A stretch of 64,000 nucleotides of DNA from Pseudomonadota bacterium. GTDB taxonomy: Bacteria; Chloroflexota; UBA5177. Positions 51,504-62,299 of the stretch are shown here, one piece after another. The stretch lies in NCBI GenBank assembly GCA_021324655.1, contig JAJPIP010000033.1, forward strand, positions 1 through 64,000, read 5' to 3'. The first letter of the stretch is position 1. Each line of letters starts with the position of its first letter. The notes beneath the pieces were generated by a model, which saw nothing but the letters and a program-made list of their open reading frames with translations, had not been told where the DNA came from and ran no database searches. The translations under genes and the position numbers were made by a program.

Positions 51504-52034
51504 TTGGAGCATTCGCTGTCCCGCCTGCCGGCGCCTGTTGCCGAGGTTGCCGGCATACTCCGCTACCGCCTGCTCTTTCTGCTGGTGGCCGCATTCGTGA
51601 CCGGCGCCTACACCGTCCTTCTTCCCTTCTCCTTCACCCAGCGCCTCTCGTTGGAGAACTGGCACTATCTCACTCCCGAGCTCGCCGCGTTCAGCATCGC
51701 CTTCGGTCTGCTGATTGCCCTCACCCTCACCGTCCAGGTCTATGCCATGAGCCGGGTGATGCAGGTGAACGGGCAAGCCCTCACGGTTGGCGCCGTGATT
51801 GCCAGCCTCCTCCCGAACATGTTGTGCTGCACCCCCATCGTGCCAACCTTGCTCGCTGTCTTCGGCTTCTCCACGGTCAGCATCTACGGCCTGAGCGGGC
51901 GGATCCAGAGCTTCTTTGCGCTCAACGATACCTACATCCTCCTGGCCAGTCTGATCCTGCTAGCCGGCTCAGCCATCTGGAGTGTGCGCCGGGTGAGCAC
52001 GGCAGCGTGTCTGAGACATGAGGAGTGCTGCTAG
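51504..52034 (+). CDS. Polytopic membrane protein with vicinal cysteines
   Basis: 176 aa with four membrane helices. PNMLCCTPIVPTLLAVFGFS carries a CC pair followed by proline, like the mercury-binding helix of MerT. The C-terminus ends HEECC. It is probably a second mercury or thiol-metal transporter. The start is TTG at 51504 with AGGAGG nine bases upstream, which is weaker than usual. The next ATG follows its stop directly. Confidence 0.65.
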   Translation: MEHSLSRLPAPVAEVAGILRYRLLFLLVAAFVTGAYTVLLPFSFTQRLSLENWHYLTPELAAFSIAFGLLIALTLTVQVYAMSRVMQVNGQALTVGAVIASLLPNMLCCTPIVPTLLAVFGFSTVSIYGLSGRIQSFFALNDTYILLASLILLAGSAIWSVRRVSTAACLRHEECC

Positions 52035-52682
52035 ATGACGGCCAATCGTGCACAGCAAGGCAGCCGGAAGGCGCGGCGGCAGGAGGCACGCCAGGCGGCG
52101 AAGCAGGTCCACTATCGCCGGACTCCCGCTTGGCGCATCTCGCTCACTCGCTATAAGTGGCTGGTCGGCGGGGCGTTGGTCGTCGTGGCTGTGGTCGCCC
52201 TGCTCGTCCTGAGTCAGCGCCAGAAGGCCTCCCAGCTGGCGATCGGTTCTCCGGCCCCATCCGGCACGTTCACGACGGTCAACGGGCAGACTGCGAGCAC
52301 GGCATCGCTGCGCGGCAAGCCGACCCTGCTCTGGTTCGTGACGACTTGGTGCCCCAGCTGTCAGAGCGGGACACAGGTCATGGCTCAGAACATTCGCAAG
52401 CTGCATGCAGATGGCGTGCGGGTAGAAGAGCTTGAGCTCTACAACAACCTGGGCGGCCAGGGGCCAGACGTTCCGAGCTTCCAACGGAGCTACGCGGGGA
52501 GAGCCGCATACAATCCCAGCTGGGGCTGGGGGATAGCCTCGCAGCAGCTCAGCTCCACCTACGATCCGAAAGGCTACCTCGACATCTACTACCTGCTCGA
52601 CGCGAATGGGAATATCAGCTACATCAATGGCTCCCCTGGTGCCACCATGCCGTCCCTGCTGCGCGCAGCCTCGCAGGTATGA
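52035..52682 (+). CDS. Membrane-anchored TlpA-like thioredoxin
   Basis: A 215-aa protein. A basic N-terminal tail and one membrane helix (WLVGGALVVVAVVALLVL) precede a TlpA/AhpC-TSA fold with WCPSC at about residues 109-113. It ends with a YLLDANGNISYINGSPG segment. It faces outside the membrane and may keep transporter cysteines reduced. It is the last gene of the mer run. Confidence 0.78.
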   Translation: MTANRAQQGSRKARRQEARQAAKQVHYRRTPAWRISLTRYKWLVGGALVVVAVVALLVLSQRQKASQLAIGSPAPSGTFTTVNGQTASTASLRGKPTLLWFVTTWCPSCQSGTQVMAQNIRKLHADGVRVEELELYNNLGGQGPDVPSFQRSYAGRAAYNPSWGWGIASQQLSSTYDPKGYLDIYYLLDANGNISYINGSPGATMPSLLRAASQV

Positions 52683-52785
52683 GATCCCGCTCATCTATCC
52701 CTGGCGGAATGGTGAGGGCGTCAGCTCGTCGAACGTCGCTCGCCGCCCTGGATTGACGGACCATGGGTAGGAAGGTAGGTATAGT

Positions 52786-53151
52786 GTGACTGTGACAGAC
52801 ACCTTTCCCGCGTCGCGCTCCGAAACGACCGAACTCCCTGAGAACCCTGCGGCCGAGCTCTTCCAGGTCCTCGCCTCGCCCATCCGTCTGGCCGCGGTTC
52901 AGCTGCTGCTGGAGGGGGAGCGAACGGTGAGCGAGTTGATGTCTGAGCTGAACGTCGCCCAGAGCCGGCTCTCGAACCACCTGGCCTGTCTCCGGAACTG
53001 CGGCGTGGTCCAGACCCGCCGCCACGGTAACTTCATCTATTACGCAGTGGCGGACCGACGCGTTGCCGACTTGGTGCGGATCGGGGAGGAGCTCGCCGCC
53101 GCTAATGCCGACGAGCTGGCGCACTGCGACGTGCTGCAGCAGGAGCGGTGA
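52786..53151 (+). CDS. ArsR/SmtB-family metal-responsive repressor
   Basis: A 121-aa winged helix with LNVAQSRLSNHLACLRNCGVV. The recognition helix carries two Cys (CLRNC), as in CmtR/CadC-type sensors. In actinobacteria, mer operons are controlled by ArsR rather than MerR proteins, and no MerR is seen here. The start is GTG at 52786 (GTG 52792 is an alternative). Confidence 0.85.
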   Translation: MTVTDTFPASRSETTELPENPAAELFQVLASPIRLAAVQLLLEGERTVSELMSELNVAQSRLSNHLACLRNCGVVQTRRHGNFIYYAVADRRVADLVRIGEELAAANADELAHCDVLQQER

Positions 53152-53669
53152 CGAGTCGGCGACCGAGAGGCGACACCCGACCGGGTCCGGGTCTTGGAGC
53201 AGGCCGCGAAAGCTCGACGATCGCCGCTAGCATCGTATTGGGCACGCTGCGAATGCACACTCGTACGTGGTGCGCTTTGACCACAATTTGACAAGGATTC
53301 CGACGGAAGACTGCTCGTCAGAACGCGACAATCCGGTACGGGCGCTCCGTGAAGGCGTGTTCCGATGCCGCCCGAAATCCCCTCCATTCGCCTTGTCTAA
53401 TGTCGGGACGAGATACGGTTGGAGCACGTCGCTGAACAGTGACCAACGCTGGGCATCCAGCGCTTCGGACCGGTAGTCGTCTCGACCGGGATGAACCGGC
53501 ACTCGCCGCCCACCGCGTTGTTCTCGGCCCGAGTAAAATCGCGCGGGTAGCTACTGGGAGATCATACGCTTGCCATGTTTTTCCTCCCCACGGAGGGGCC
53601 TGATCACCACACCCGTGTCGTACGCCATATAGTAATGATGGTTGATGTATGGGAAGAGGTGGTTACACG
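53152..53669. other. Gap between mer and ars blocks
   Basis: 518 bases with no gene I can support. A minus-strand frame of 91 codons is open but has no ribosome site and no recognisable motif. The end of the gap should hold the ars promoter; TTGATGTATGGG lies at about 53641. Confidence 0.45.
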
Positions 53670-54022
53670 GTGACACTCGACGTTGCGCCTCGCCTGCCGA
53701 TGTCACTGCCGGACGGGCTACCCCCTTTCTTGCAGTTGATCGCAGAGCCGAACCGCCTGCCATTCTGGCGCTCCTGGCCCACGGCGAGCGCTGTGTTTGC
53801 GACATCGAGGCGGCCCTGGCCCTCCCGCAGAATCTCGTGTCGCACCATCTCGCCGCGTTGCGGCGCGGAGGTCTCCTCTCCGACCGACGGGCTGGCCGCT
53901 GGGTGTACTACCGCCTGGCGCCGGACATTGTGCAGGACGGCGTCAGAGAGTTGACGATCCTGCTGGGCGCGGAAGGGGCGGCGACACCAGCGCTTCCCTG
54001 CGCACCGAACGAGAGAGGGTGA
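53670..54022 (+). pseudogene. arsR: arsR-type repressor gene with a frameshift
   Basis: The first frame (GTG 53670) reads LPPFLQLIAEPNRL. The continuation AILALLAHGERCVCDIEAAL and the recognition helix LVSHHLAALRRGGLL are in the next frame. One base is missing at about 53757-53762. The ERCVCD motif is the arsenic-binding site of ArsR. It precedes acr3. Either the gene is recently broken, or it is a sequencing error. Confidence 0.75.
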
Positions 54023-54084
54023 CGGGGACGCTCTCTTTTTTGTCTAATACATCAACGCTCATCGATATATAAGGAGTCGCGCGT

Positions 54085-55206
54085 GTGGCCCGATCAGTAG
54101 CGATAGATCACCCCGAGGCAACAGTCCGGGAGGTGGTGGGCAATCTCTCGTTGCTGGACCGCTTCCTCCCGATCTGGATCTTCCTGGCCATGGGGATTGG
54201 ACTTACCCTCGGCGCCCTCCTCCCCGGCTTGCCGTCTGCCCTCAACTCCCTCCAGGTCGCCTCCGTCTCGCTGCCCATCGCCATTGGGTTGATCCTCATG
54301 ATGTATCCCGTACTGGCGCGCGTCCGCTATCAGGAACTCGGGCACCTGCGCCGCGCCGGCCGACTCTTTGGCGTCTCCCTCCTCCTCAACTGGGTTGTGG
54401 GGCCGCTGCTGATGTTCGCGCTGGCCTGGATATTTCTGCCCGACCTGCCGCAGTACCGCACCGGCCTCATCCTGGTCGGGCTGGCGCGCTGCATCGCCAT
54501 GGTCCTAGTCTGGAATCATATTGCCGGCGGGGACCGCGAGGCGGCGGCGGTTCTGGTGGCGCTGAACAGCGTCTTCCAGATCATCGCCTATTCCTTCTAT
54601 GCGTATTTCTTTCTGGCCGTGCTGCCGGTGTGGCTCCATCTGGGCGCGGGGCAGCAGGTGCACATTGCCTTCTGGGCGATCGGGCGCAGCGTGCTGATCT
54701 TCCTCGGCATCCCGCTCGCCGCCGGTGCTCTGACCCGCTCTATCGGCGTGCGTCTCAAGGGCCGTGATTGGTACGACATCGTCGCTATGCCGCGGATCGC
54801 GCCGCTGGCGCTGCTGGCTCTGCTCTACACCATCGTCGTGATGTTCAGCCTCAAGGGGGGCGTCATCCTCACCTTGCCGGGCGATGTCCTACGCATCGCG
54901 CTCCCCCTTCTCGTCTACTTCGCCCTGATGTTCGGCGTTTCCTTCTGGTGGGGGCGGCGCTCCGCGTTCTCCTACCCGCGCACGGCGACGCTCTCCTTCA
55001 CAGCGGCCGGCAACAACTTCGAGCTGGCGATTGCCGTCGCTATCGGAACGTTTGGTATCGCCAGCGGCGAGGCGCTGGCGGCGGTTGTTGGCCCCTTCAT
55101 CGAGGTGCCCGCCCTGGTTGGCCTCGTCTATGTCTCACTCTGGCTGGCCGGTCGACTGCAGTTTCGCTCCGACGGGCGAGCGGTGCCCTCCGAGGGGGAC
55201 GCATGA
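54085..55206 (+). CDS. acr3: Arsenite efflux permease Acr3
   Basis: A 373-aa protein with ten membrane helices. The ACR3 signature VGLARCIAMVLVWNHIAGGD contains the essential cysteine, and SFTAAGNNFELAIAVAIG is the second conserved helix. It exports As(III). The start is GTG at 54085 with AAGGAG upstream. Its stop overlaps arsC (ATGA). Confidence 0.93.
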   Translation: MARSVAIDHPEATVREVVGNLSLLDRFLPIWIFLAMGIGLTLGALLPGLPSALNSLQVASVSLPIAIGLILMMYPVLARVRYQELGHLRRAGRLFGVSLLLNWVVGPLLMFALAWIFLPDLPQYRTGLILVGLARCIAMVLVWNHIAGGDREAAAVLVALNSVFQIIAYSFYAYFFLAVLPVWLHLGAGQQVHIAFWAIGRSVLIFLGIPLAAGALTRSIGVRLKGRDWYDIVAMPRIAPLALLALLYTIVVMFSLKGGVILTLPGDVLRIALPLLVYFALMFGVSFWWGRRSAFSYPRTATLSFTAAGNNFELAIAVAIGTFGIASGEALAAVVGPFIEVPALVGLVYVSLWLAGRLQFRSDGRAVPSEGDA

Positions 55207-55622
55207 GGCGAGAGCGTGCCCTTTTCTTATGCACCCATAACTCGGCCCGCAGCCAGATGGCGGAAGGTCTCCTCCGTCACCTTGCCAGCGACCGTTACGA
55301 GGTCTTCTCGGCCGGCACAGAGGCGACCCAGGTCCGGCCCCTCGCGGTCGAGGTGATGCGCGAGCTGGGGATTGACATCTCGCAGCAGGAGAGCAAAACG
55401 CTCGATCGTTATCTCCATCAACCCTTCGACGACGTTATTACCGTCTGTGATCAGGCCAACGAGGCCTGCCCCGTCTTCCTCGGCGCCAAACGCCGCTTGC
55501 ACTGGAGCTTTCCCGACCCCTCGAAGGCCACCGGGACGAAGGAGGAGCAGTTGGCAGTTTACCGTCTCGTCCGGGACGCCATCCAGGAGCGCATCCAGGA
55601 CGAGCTACTGGCGACGAAGTAA
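55203..55622 (+). CDS. arsC: Arsenate reductase ArsC, low-molecular-weight phosphatase type
   Basis: A 139-aa protein. The P-loop is CTHNSARSQMAEG, and ITVCDQANEACPVF carries the second and third redox cysteines of the thioredoxin-linked family. WSFPDPSKATG gives the catalytic Asp. It reduces arsenate to arsenite for Acr3. Confidence 0.93.
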   Translation: MRRERALFLCTHNSARSQMAEGLLRHLASDRYEVFSAGTEATQVRPLAVEVMRELGIDISQQESKTLDRYLHQPFDDVITVCDQANEACPVFLGAKRRLHWSFPDPSKATGTKEEQLAVYRLVRDAIQERIQDELLATK

Positions 55623-55627
55623 TTCGC

Positions 55628-55897
55628 ATGAATCTCTTGACGGCGTACGGTGCCCTTGCCGTGACGGCCATGCTCGTGTTCTATACGCTGGAGAGCCGCT
55701 CCGCAGTCTTCGTGCTGGCCTTTGCTGCAGCCTGTCTGGCGTCGTCAGCCTACGGCTTTCTCCAGGGCGCCTGGCCCTTCGGCGTGGTTGAGCTTATCTG
55801 GTCGGGCGTTGCCCTGCGTCGGTGGTGGCTCCGGCGCACATCAACTCGGCACAGCGCGGAGGAGCGGGACGACGACCACGCTGTAGGCCTCAAATAG
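55628..55897 (+). CDS. Small membrane protein, paralogue B
   Basis: 89 aa with LESRSAVFVLAFAAACLASS then AYGFLQGAWPFGVVE, nearly the same as the protein at 45.4-45.7 kb. It starts five bases after the arsC stop. Its duplication beside both metal blocks suggests that it travels with them or was copied from one to the other. Confidence 0.7.
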   Translation: MNLLTAYGALAVTAMLVFYTLESRSAVFVLAFAAACLASSAYGFLQGAWPFGVVELIWSGVALRRWWLRRTSTRHSAEERDDDHAVGLK

Positions 55898-55925
55898 GCC
55901 ACGATGGCACGCCAGACGACTTACC

Positions 55926-57353
55926 CTAGCCCTCGATGATCTTACCCCTCGAAGCGGGAGAAACTAGCGCCAGGTAGCGATCCTCGTGTGAGACATCCTC
56001 GAGGCTACGGCCGGCGGGCTCGGGCAGCAGCAGCGTCATCAGGAAACCAAGGGCGGCGAAGCCGGCTGTGATGGTCAGGGTACCGCCAACTCCGAGCGCC
56101 TTTTCCAGAATGGGGAAGAGGAACACCCCAATGAACGCTCCAACCTTGGCGATACCGGCAGACAGGCCGTGGCCGGTCGTCCGGAGGTTGACCGGGTACA
56201 GCTCGGCCGAGAGGACGAATGTCGTGGTGTTGGGGCCGAACTCGGAGAAGAAGTAGCTGATGCCATACACCAGCAGGAAGGGCACAATCATGGCCGTCAG
56301 CCCGGGGACGATCCCGATGGCGAGAAAGGCCAGGCCCATGATGGCGAAGCCTATGAGCTGCAGCCTCCGGTGGCCGATGAGATCAATCGTGCTGAAGGCC
56401 AGGATGTAGCCCGGTACCGCGGCCACGGCGAAGATGATCAGCGTCCAGGCAATGCTGGCGGTGAGCGACGCAGTGGGCACGATGGACTTCAGGATTAGCG
56501 GCGTCGAGATGCTGTTCCCGTAGTAGGCATAGTCGAAGACGAACCAGGTGCCGGCCGTACCGACGAGGGTCAGAGTGTACTGGCGTAGCGGAGCACGCAC
56601 CCGTCCTTCGCCGCCCCCACTAACCCGTACCGTATCGAGTGCGTACTTCTGCAACTGGGTCGCCGCGGTCTCGGTCTGCCCCTTCACGCGCGACAGATAC
56701 CGTGGCGATTCGGGCATGGTACGACGGAAGTAGATCACCGCGGCCGCGGGAATGGCTCCCAGCCCAAGCATCAGCCGCCAGGCGAGATCGGGATGGACGC
56801 CGGCACTGAGCAGTGTGAGCGCCACGATGGGACCGGCGATCAGTCCCAAAGCCTGCATCGAGAACACCATACTGACGAGTTTGCCGCGATCCTTGGTATT
56901 GGCATATTCGCTCATCAATACGGCTGAGACCGGATAGTCGCCACCAATGCCCAGCCCGAGGATGAAACGGAAGGCAATCAGCCAGATGATGTTTGGAGAG
57001 AAGGCGGAGGCCACGGCGGCGAGCGCCATAATCGTTGCCTCCAGACCGTAGACCTTCTTGCGTCCGAAGACGTCGGCCAGACGGCCGAAGATGAAGGCAC
57101 CCAGGAATGCCGCGATCAGCGAGGTCGATCCGACCAGGCCCAGCAGATAGGCGCTGGGATGCCACTGGTCTTTGATCAGGACCAGGGCCACGCCGATGAT
57201 GAAGAGGTCGTAGGCATCGGTGAAGAACCCGGACCCCGCCGTGAGCACGGCCCGTAGGTGGAAGAGACCCAGCGGTGCGTCATTGAGGGCATCGCTCAGA
57301 TGAGCGTTGGCGGACTCGGCCGGTCGTGTAGGCGTCGTAATCATGCTTGGCAT
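55926..57353 (-). CDS. MFS transporter, phosphate/sugar porter-like
   Basis: 475 aa, 12 membrane helices. Signatures FGRLADVFGRKKVYG, RFILGLGIGGDYPVSAVLMS and PESPRYLSRVKG resemble the PHS/metabolite:H+ symporter group. Phosphate is a reasonable substrate given the GGDYP motif and the pit and pho genes nearby, but organic acids are possible. The start at 57353 is close to its AAAGGGG; ATG 57344 is an alternative. Confidence 0.78.
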   Translation of the reverse strand: MPSMITTPTRPAESANAHLSDALNDAPLGLFHLRAVLTAGSGFFTDAYDLFIIGVALVLIKDQWHPSAYLLGLVGSTSLIAAFLGAFIFGRLADVFGRKKVYGLEATIMALAAVASAFSPNIIWLIAFRFILGLGIGGDYPVSAVLMSEYANTKDRGKLVSMVFSMQALGLIAGPIVALTLLSAGVHPDLAWRLMLGLGAIPAAAVIYFRRTMPESPRYLSRVKGQTETAATQLQKYALDTVRVSGGGEGRVRAPLRQYTLTLVGTAGTWFVFDYAYYGNSISTPLILKSIVPTASLTASIAWTLIIFAVAAVPGYILAFSTIDLIGHRRLQLIGFAIMGLAFLAIGIVPGLTAMIVPFLLVYGISYFFSEFGPNTTTFVLSAELYPVNLRTTGHGLSAGIAKVGAFIGVFLFPILEKALGVGGTLTITAGFAALGFLMTLLLPEPAGRSLEDVSHEDRYLALVSPASRGKIIEG

Positions 57354-57591
57354 CGCCCCTTTCCCGGAAGCACTTGGCGGTATTTCTAGGCTCACAATTC
57401 AGACTAGGCACGCAGGATTACCGCACTGTTTCCCGGTTGTTAGGGAAATGTTACGAGTGCTGCGTAAAGTCCGTTGTGGTGTGAGGGCGCTTGAGTCCTG
57501 CTGCCTATTCGTGGTGGCGCAGCGTGCCCGATGGCCTAAGGGCGGCTGGTAGACTGGGCAGGCTCGCTTTCGGAGCAGCCGCCACTCCCTC

Positions 57592-58467
57592 ATGCACCTG
57601 CTTGATCTACCTCTCGCCGTCATCCCGATCGATATCAACCCCGTCCTCATCCATTTCGGGGCGATTGCCGTGCACTGGTACGGCCTGATGTACGTCGTCG
57701 GTATCGTGTCCGGCCTCGCCGTGGCCCTTCCGTTCGCCGCGTCCCGCGATATCGACCGCGAGACGGCCTACCGGCTCTTCTGGCCGATCCTGGTGGCTGC
57801 CCTCATCGGCGGGAGACTGTACTACGTGGTGCAATCCAACTTCGGCTGGTACCTTCGCCATCCCACCCAGATGTTCGCCACCTGGGACGGCGGCATGGCC
57901 TTCTACGGCGCGATCTTCCTCGGGGGTCTCGCCGCGCTCGCCGTCTGCCGGCGACAGGGCGTCTCCTTCCCGCTGGTGCTGGACGTCGCCGCGCTCATGG
58001 CTCCCCTCGCCCAGGCCTTCGGCCGTGTCGGGAACCTCATCAACGGGGACATCATTGGCTACCCGAGTACGCTCCCCTGGGCCACGCGGTACACCAATGC
58101 GGCCAACACCTTCGTCCCCAGTCACGTGGTCGCCTACCAGCCAGCTGCCGGTTACGAGCTGCTCTTCTGCCTGGCGCTCTTCGCGGTGCTCTGGACACTG
58201 CGTCGGCGCCTCCAGGTCCCGGGCACGCTCTTCGCGCTCTGGCTGATCCTGTACTCGGTGGGCCAGTTCGTGCTCTTCTTCGAGCGAGCGAATGTCGTCG
58301 TGCTATGGGGACTCAAACAGGCGCAGCTCACGGCGTTGGCGGTCATCGTGCTCGCCATTCCGCTCTACCTGATCTGGCGGTATCTGTACAGTTCGCGGAG
58401 TGAGCGGGCCGGGGACGCCGAGTCGGCACCTGGCCACGGTGATGTCGCGCCGATGGTCGTGGGCTAA
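57592..58467 (+). CDS. lgt: Prolipoprotein diacylglyceryl transferase
   Basis: A 291-aa protein with seven membrane helices. The Lgt signature is GRVGNLINGDIIG, and IHWYGLMYVVG-type residues (VHWYGLMYVV) lie at the N-terminus. It transfers diacylglycerol to the lipobox cysteine. The TolB-like lipoprotein at 15.2-16.5 kb is a likely substrate. The gene is alone. Confidence 0.92.
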   Translation: MHLLDLPLAVIPIDINPVLIHFGAIAVHWYGLMYVVGIVSGLAVALPFAASRDIDRETAYRLFWPILVAALIGGRLYYVVQSNFGWYLRHPTQMFATWDGGMAFYGAIFLGGLAALAVCRRQGVSFPLVLDVAALMAPLAQAFGRVGNLINGDIIGYPSTLPWATRYTNAANTFVPSHVVAYQPAAGYELLFCLALFAVLWTLRRRLQVPGTLFALWLILYSVGQFVLFFERANVVVLWGLKQAQLTALAVIVLAIPLYLIWRYLYSSRSERAGDAESAPGHGDVAPMVVG

Positions 58468-58477
58468 CCTGGGCAGG

Positions 58478-59950
58478 CTAGAGGGCGGCGCGGCGGGAAG
58501 AGCCACGTAGCGCAGCGAGGAGCGCCCCGACCAGGGCAGCGGCCGCCAGGAAGGCGATGGCGCTGGCAAAGCCGCGAGTGAGCGCGAGATTCTCGCCGAG
58601 ATGCTGCCCCGTTGCCCCCAGTCCACTGACGATCGTGAACACCAAACCGGTCAGAGCGACACCGAGCGACGTCCCGAGACCCCTCGTCATGTTGAGAATG
58701 CCGCCAGCCAGACCAGCGTGTATTCGTGGCGCGCTGGCCATGATGGCGGCGTTGTTGGCCGGCGTGTAGGCGCCGAGCCCGGCGCCGATGACCGCGAGCT
58801 CGATCAGGAGAACGGCCTCGGGATGCCGGGCGAGTGCCAGGCCGATGAGCCCAGCGGCGGCTACGAGCAGCCCGCCAACGGTCACGGGGCGGGGTCCGAG
58901 ACGATCGGCGATCCGGCCGGCTAGGGGCGCGACCAGCCCGAGGGCGACGGGTAGAACGGTCAGCTCCAGGCCGGCGGTCGCCGTGCTGAGGCCGTGTCTC
59001 GCTTCGAGGTAGAAGGGCACGATGAAGAGGACACCGAACATGACGAGGTACGACAGCAGGCCGCTGGCGATGCCGGCGCTGAAGGGTACGCTCCGAAAGA
59101 GCCCCAGGTGAACCAGCGGGAAGGATGTCCGCCGCTCGCGATGCAGAAACAAACCCAGGCAGAGACCACCGATCACAAGGAGCCCCACAATCACCGGGGA
59201 GGTCCAGCCAGCATCGGCGCCAAAGGAGATGGCCGCCAGCGGTGCCGCCACGGCCGGGATGAAGAGTCCGAGGCCCAGCCAATCGAAGGGTTCCCGCGGG
59301 TGCAGGTGGCGGCTGCGCGGCAAGAGGAACCAGCCGAGGAGCATGCCGAGGACGCCGGCGGGCACGCTGACGAAGAAGATCAGGCGCCAGCCGCCCAGGG
59401 TGATGAGCAGCCCCCCAACCGCCGGACCGACGGCCAGGCCCACTGCCTGTGCGGCTCCCTGCACGCCGATGCCCCGACCCAGCATGCCTTCCGGCATGGC
59501 CTGCACGATGAGGGCGACGCTGTTCGCCTGCAGCATGGCGGCGCCGAGTGCCTGGAGGATGCGGGCCGCAATGAGGAAGGAGAGGGTGGGAGCGAGTCCA
59601 CAGAGCGCCGACCCAAAGATGAAGACCCCAAAGCCGTAGGTATAGAGAAGTTTGCGGCCGGCCATGTCGGCGAAGCGACCCATGGCCACCACCGCCGAGA
59701 CGAGCGTGAGCAGGTACGCCAACGCGACCCACTCGACGGCACCGATGCTGACGTGGAAGTGGAGGCGCAACGTCGGCAGGGCAAGACTCACAATGCTGGC
59801 GTCGAGCTGGCCCATGAAGGCACCGATCGACACGGTGGCGACGACCAGCCAGTGAGCATGGGGAAGAGAGGCGATCCAGGTCGGTCGCCGGGGCTCGACG
59901 AGGAAGCGCGCCGCGCCGCGTGACGGCGGTTCAGGAAGGGGAGACGTCAT
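58478..59950 (-). CDS. DHA2-type MFS drug transporter
   Basis: A 490-aa protein with 14 membrane helices. MGQLDASIVSLALPTL is the DHA2 motif of helix 1, GRFADMAGRKLLYTYG is motif A, and PAVGGLLITLGGWRLIFFV is motif C. It probably exports drugs or dyes by proton antiport. No regulator is adjacent. Confidence 0.87.
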   Translation of the reverse strand: MTSPLPEPPSRGAARFLVEPRRPTWIASLPHAHWLVVATVSIGAFMGQLDASIVSLALPTLRLHFHVSIGAVEWVALAYLLTLVSAVVAMGRFADMAGRKLLYTYGFGVFIFGSALCGLAPTLSFLIAARILQALGAAMLQANSVALIVQAMPEGMLGRGIGVQGAAQAVGLAVGPAVGGLLITLGGWRLIFFVSVPAGVLGMLLGWFLLPRSRHLHPREPFDWLGLGLFIPAVAAPLAAISFGADAGWTSPVIVGLLVIGGLCLGLFLHRERRTSFPLVHLGLFRSVPFSAGIASGLLSYLVMFGVLFIVPFYLEARHGLSTATAGLELTVLPVALGLVAPLAGRIADRLGPRPVTVGGLLVAAAGLIGLALARHPEAVLLIELAVIGAGLGAYTPANNAAIMASAPRIHAGLAGGILNMTRGLGTSLGVALTGLVFTIVSGLGATGQHLGENLALTRGFASAIAFLAAAALVGALLAALRGSSRRAAL

Positions 59951-60113
59951 CGCGTGCTACCTGGAAGGTGATCGGTGAAGGTCGCGTCTCCATCGTGCCA
60001 GACCGCCGGATACGGGCATCGGCACTGGTACGTGGAGAGCGGACGGCAGTCTTGCGACTCCTACGGTCTGTGTTTCACAGCCGGGGTTCCTCAGGATTCT
60101 AGCGAGACCAGTA

Positions 60114-60440
60114 TTAGGCTACCGTCTCCCGCTCGTGCCAACGCGCCTCTCGGATCACCTCGGACAGGGGGCGGCCACGAATCTCATCGGGCGGGACATG
60201 ACGCCCCAGCGATTCCACATCGTCGAGAAAGAGCCGCCCCTGGCACGCGGCGCAGCATAATCCCCCATCACGGTACCCAGGCTCCAGGCCATTCTCCTGG
60301 GATACGAAGACGGCTCGCTCCAAGGCGTGGTCAGCGTAGCCGATAACGTCGCCGACGGCGCGACCGCAGTGCCGGCAGCGGAGGGTCGCCGCGAGCAGTC
60401 GGTGTCCCTTATATGGCTGCTTCGTCCAGGTCAATCGCAC
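60114..60440 (-). CDS. Small zinc-ribbon-like protein
   Basis: 108 aa from GTG 60440. A CRHC pair and a CCAAC pair about 40 residues apart make a probable zinc ribbon, and the tail is charged. The GTG has AGGA eight bases upstream. An ATG at 60491 would add 17 residues but lacks a site. I recognise no family. Confidence 0.5.
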   Translation of the reverse strand: MRLTWTKQPYKGHRLLAATLRCRHCGRAVGDVIGYADHALERAVFVSQENGLEPGYRDGGLCCAACQGRLFLDDVESLGRHVPPDEIRGRPLSEVIREARWHERETVA

Positions 60441-60536
60441 GAGTCTTTTCCTGCGACACACTCCGGCCGCGTCCATACTCTGTCTGCCCATGATACGGCA
60501 GGGACGTTGGAAGGTGATGAGAAGCGAGGGGACACG

Positions 60537-61524
<988 letters not shown>

Positions 61525-61532
<8 letters not shown>

Positions 61533-62142
61533 TCTTGATGGCCACACTCTCGAGGATGTTGGCGACATCCTCGGTGCGATCGACCGTCTTCTCGAGCAGC
61601 GCGAAGATGTCCTTCCACTTGATGAGGGTGATGGCGTCGCACCCCTCCTGGAACAGGGCGCCGATCGCTTGCCGTGTGAGCGCGTCTCCCCGGTTCTCCA
61701 GCTCATGGAGGCGGATCCAGTGCTCGCGCATATCCTGGCGCGTATCGAGGTGATCGATGGCCGCCACCAGTTCCTCCCCGATTTGGATGAGGATCTCCCC
61801 CATCTCCCGGGCTTCCGGCCGGATGGTCTCGACCCGATCGATGACGATGGTATCGGCGGTCTCCTCGGCCAGGTCGAGAATGTCATCGAGCGTGGCAGCC
61901 AGGGCGTAGATGTCGTCCCGATCGAAGGGCGTGATGAAGGTGCGGTTGAGTTCGCCGATGATGTGGTGGGTGATCTCATCCCCGCGGTGCTCGAGGTCGC
62001 GCAATGCCCGAGCGCTCGCCTCGAAATCGCCCGGACTCTGGAGCAGCTGGAGGAGGGTGCGCAGGCCCTGCATGAGATTGGCGGCGTCGTCCCGGAAGAG
62101 GGTGAAGAACTGACGCTCGCGGGGGACGAGGCTAAATGCCAT
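61525..62142 (-). CDS. DUF47/PhoU-like PiT accessory protein
   Basis: A 205-aa all-helical protein with LRDLEHRGDEITHHIIGELN and ELENRGDALTRQA, the two E-x-x-x-D metal motifs of PhoU-like proteins. DUF47 proteins are regularly paired with PiT transporters. The ATG at 62142 has AGGAG six bases upstream. Confidence 0.9.
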
Positions 62143-62299
62143 GGATCGCTCCTTGTGGCTGGTCGGATCGAGAAGGCGTTTGTTCCATCTCTCACTCTAC
62201 GGAGGAGATGTTGCCGCGTTGTTACGGGATCGTGATGGGTTCGTTACTGCAGGTCCGCAAGCGGCATGGGGGACAATGGCGGGAGGTGGAGACCGAGAG

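Noticed and set aside
53227-53502. Minus-strand 91-codon frame in the mer-ars gap
   Set aside because: No ribosome site, no recognisable motif and poor codon pattern.
57480-57590. tRNA-like sequence upstream of lgt
   Set aside because: No T-loop and no acceptor pairing.
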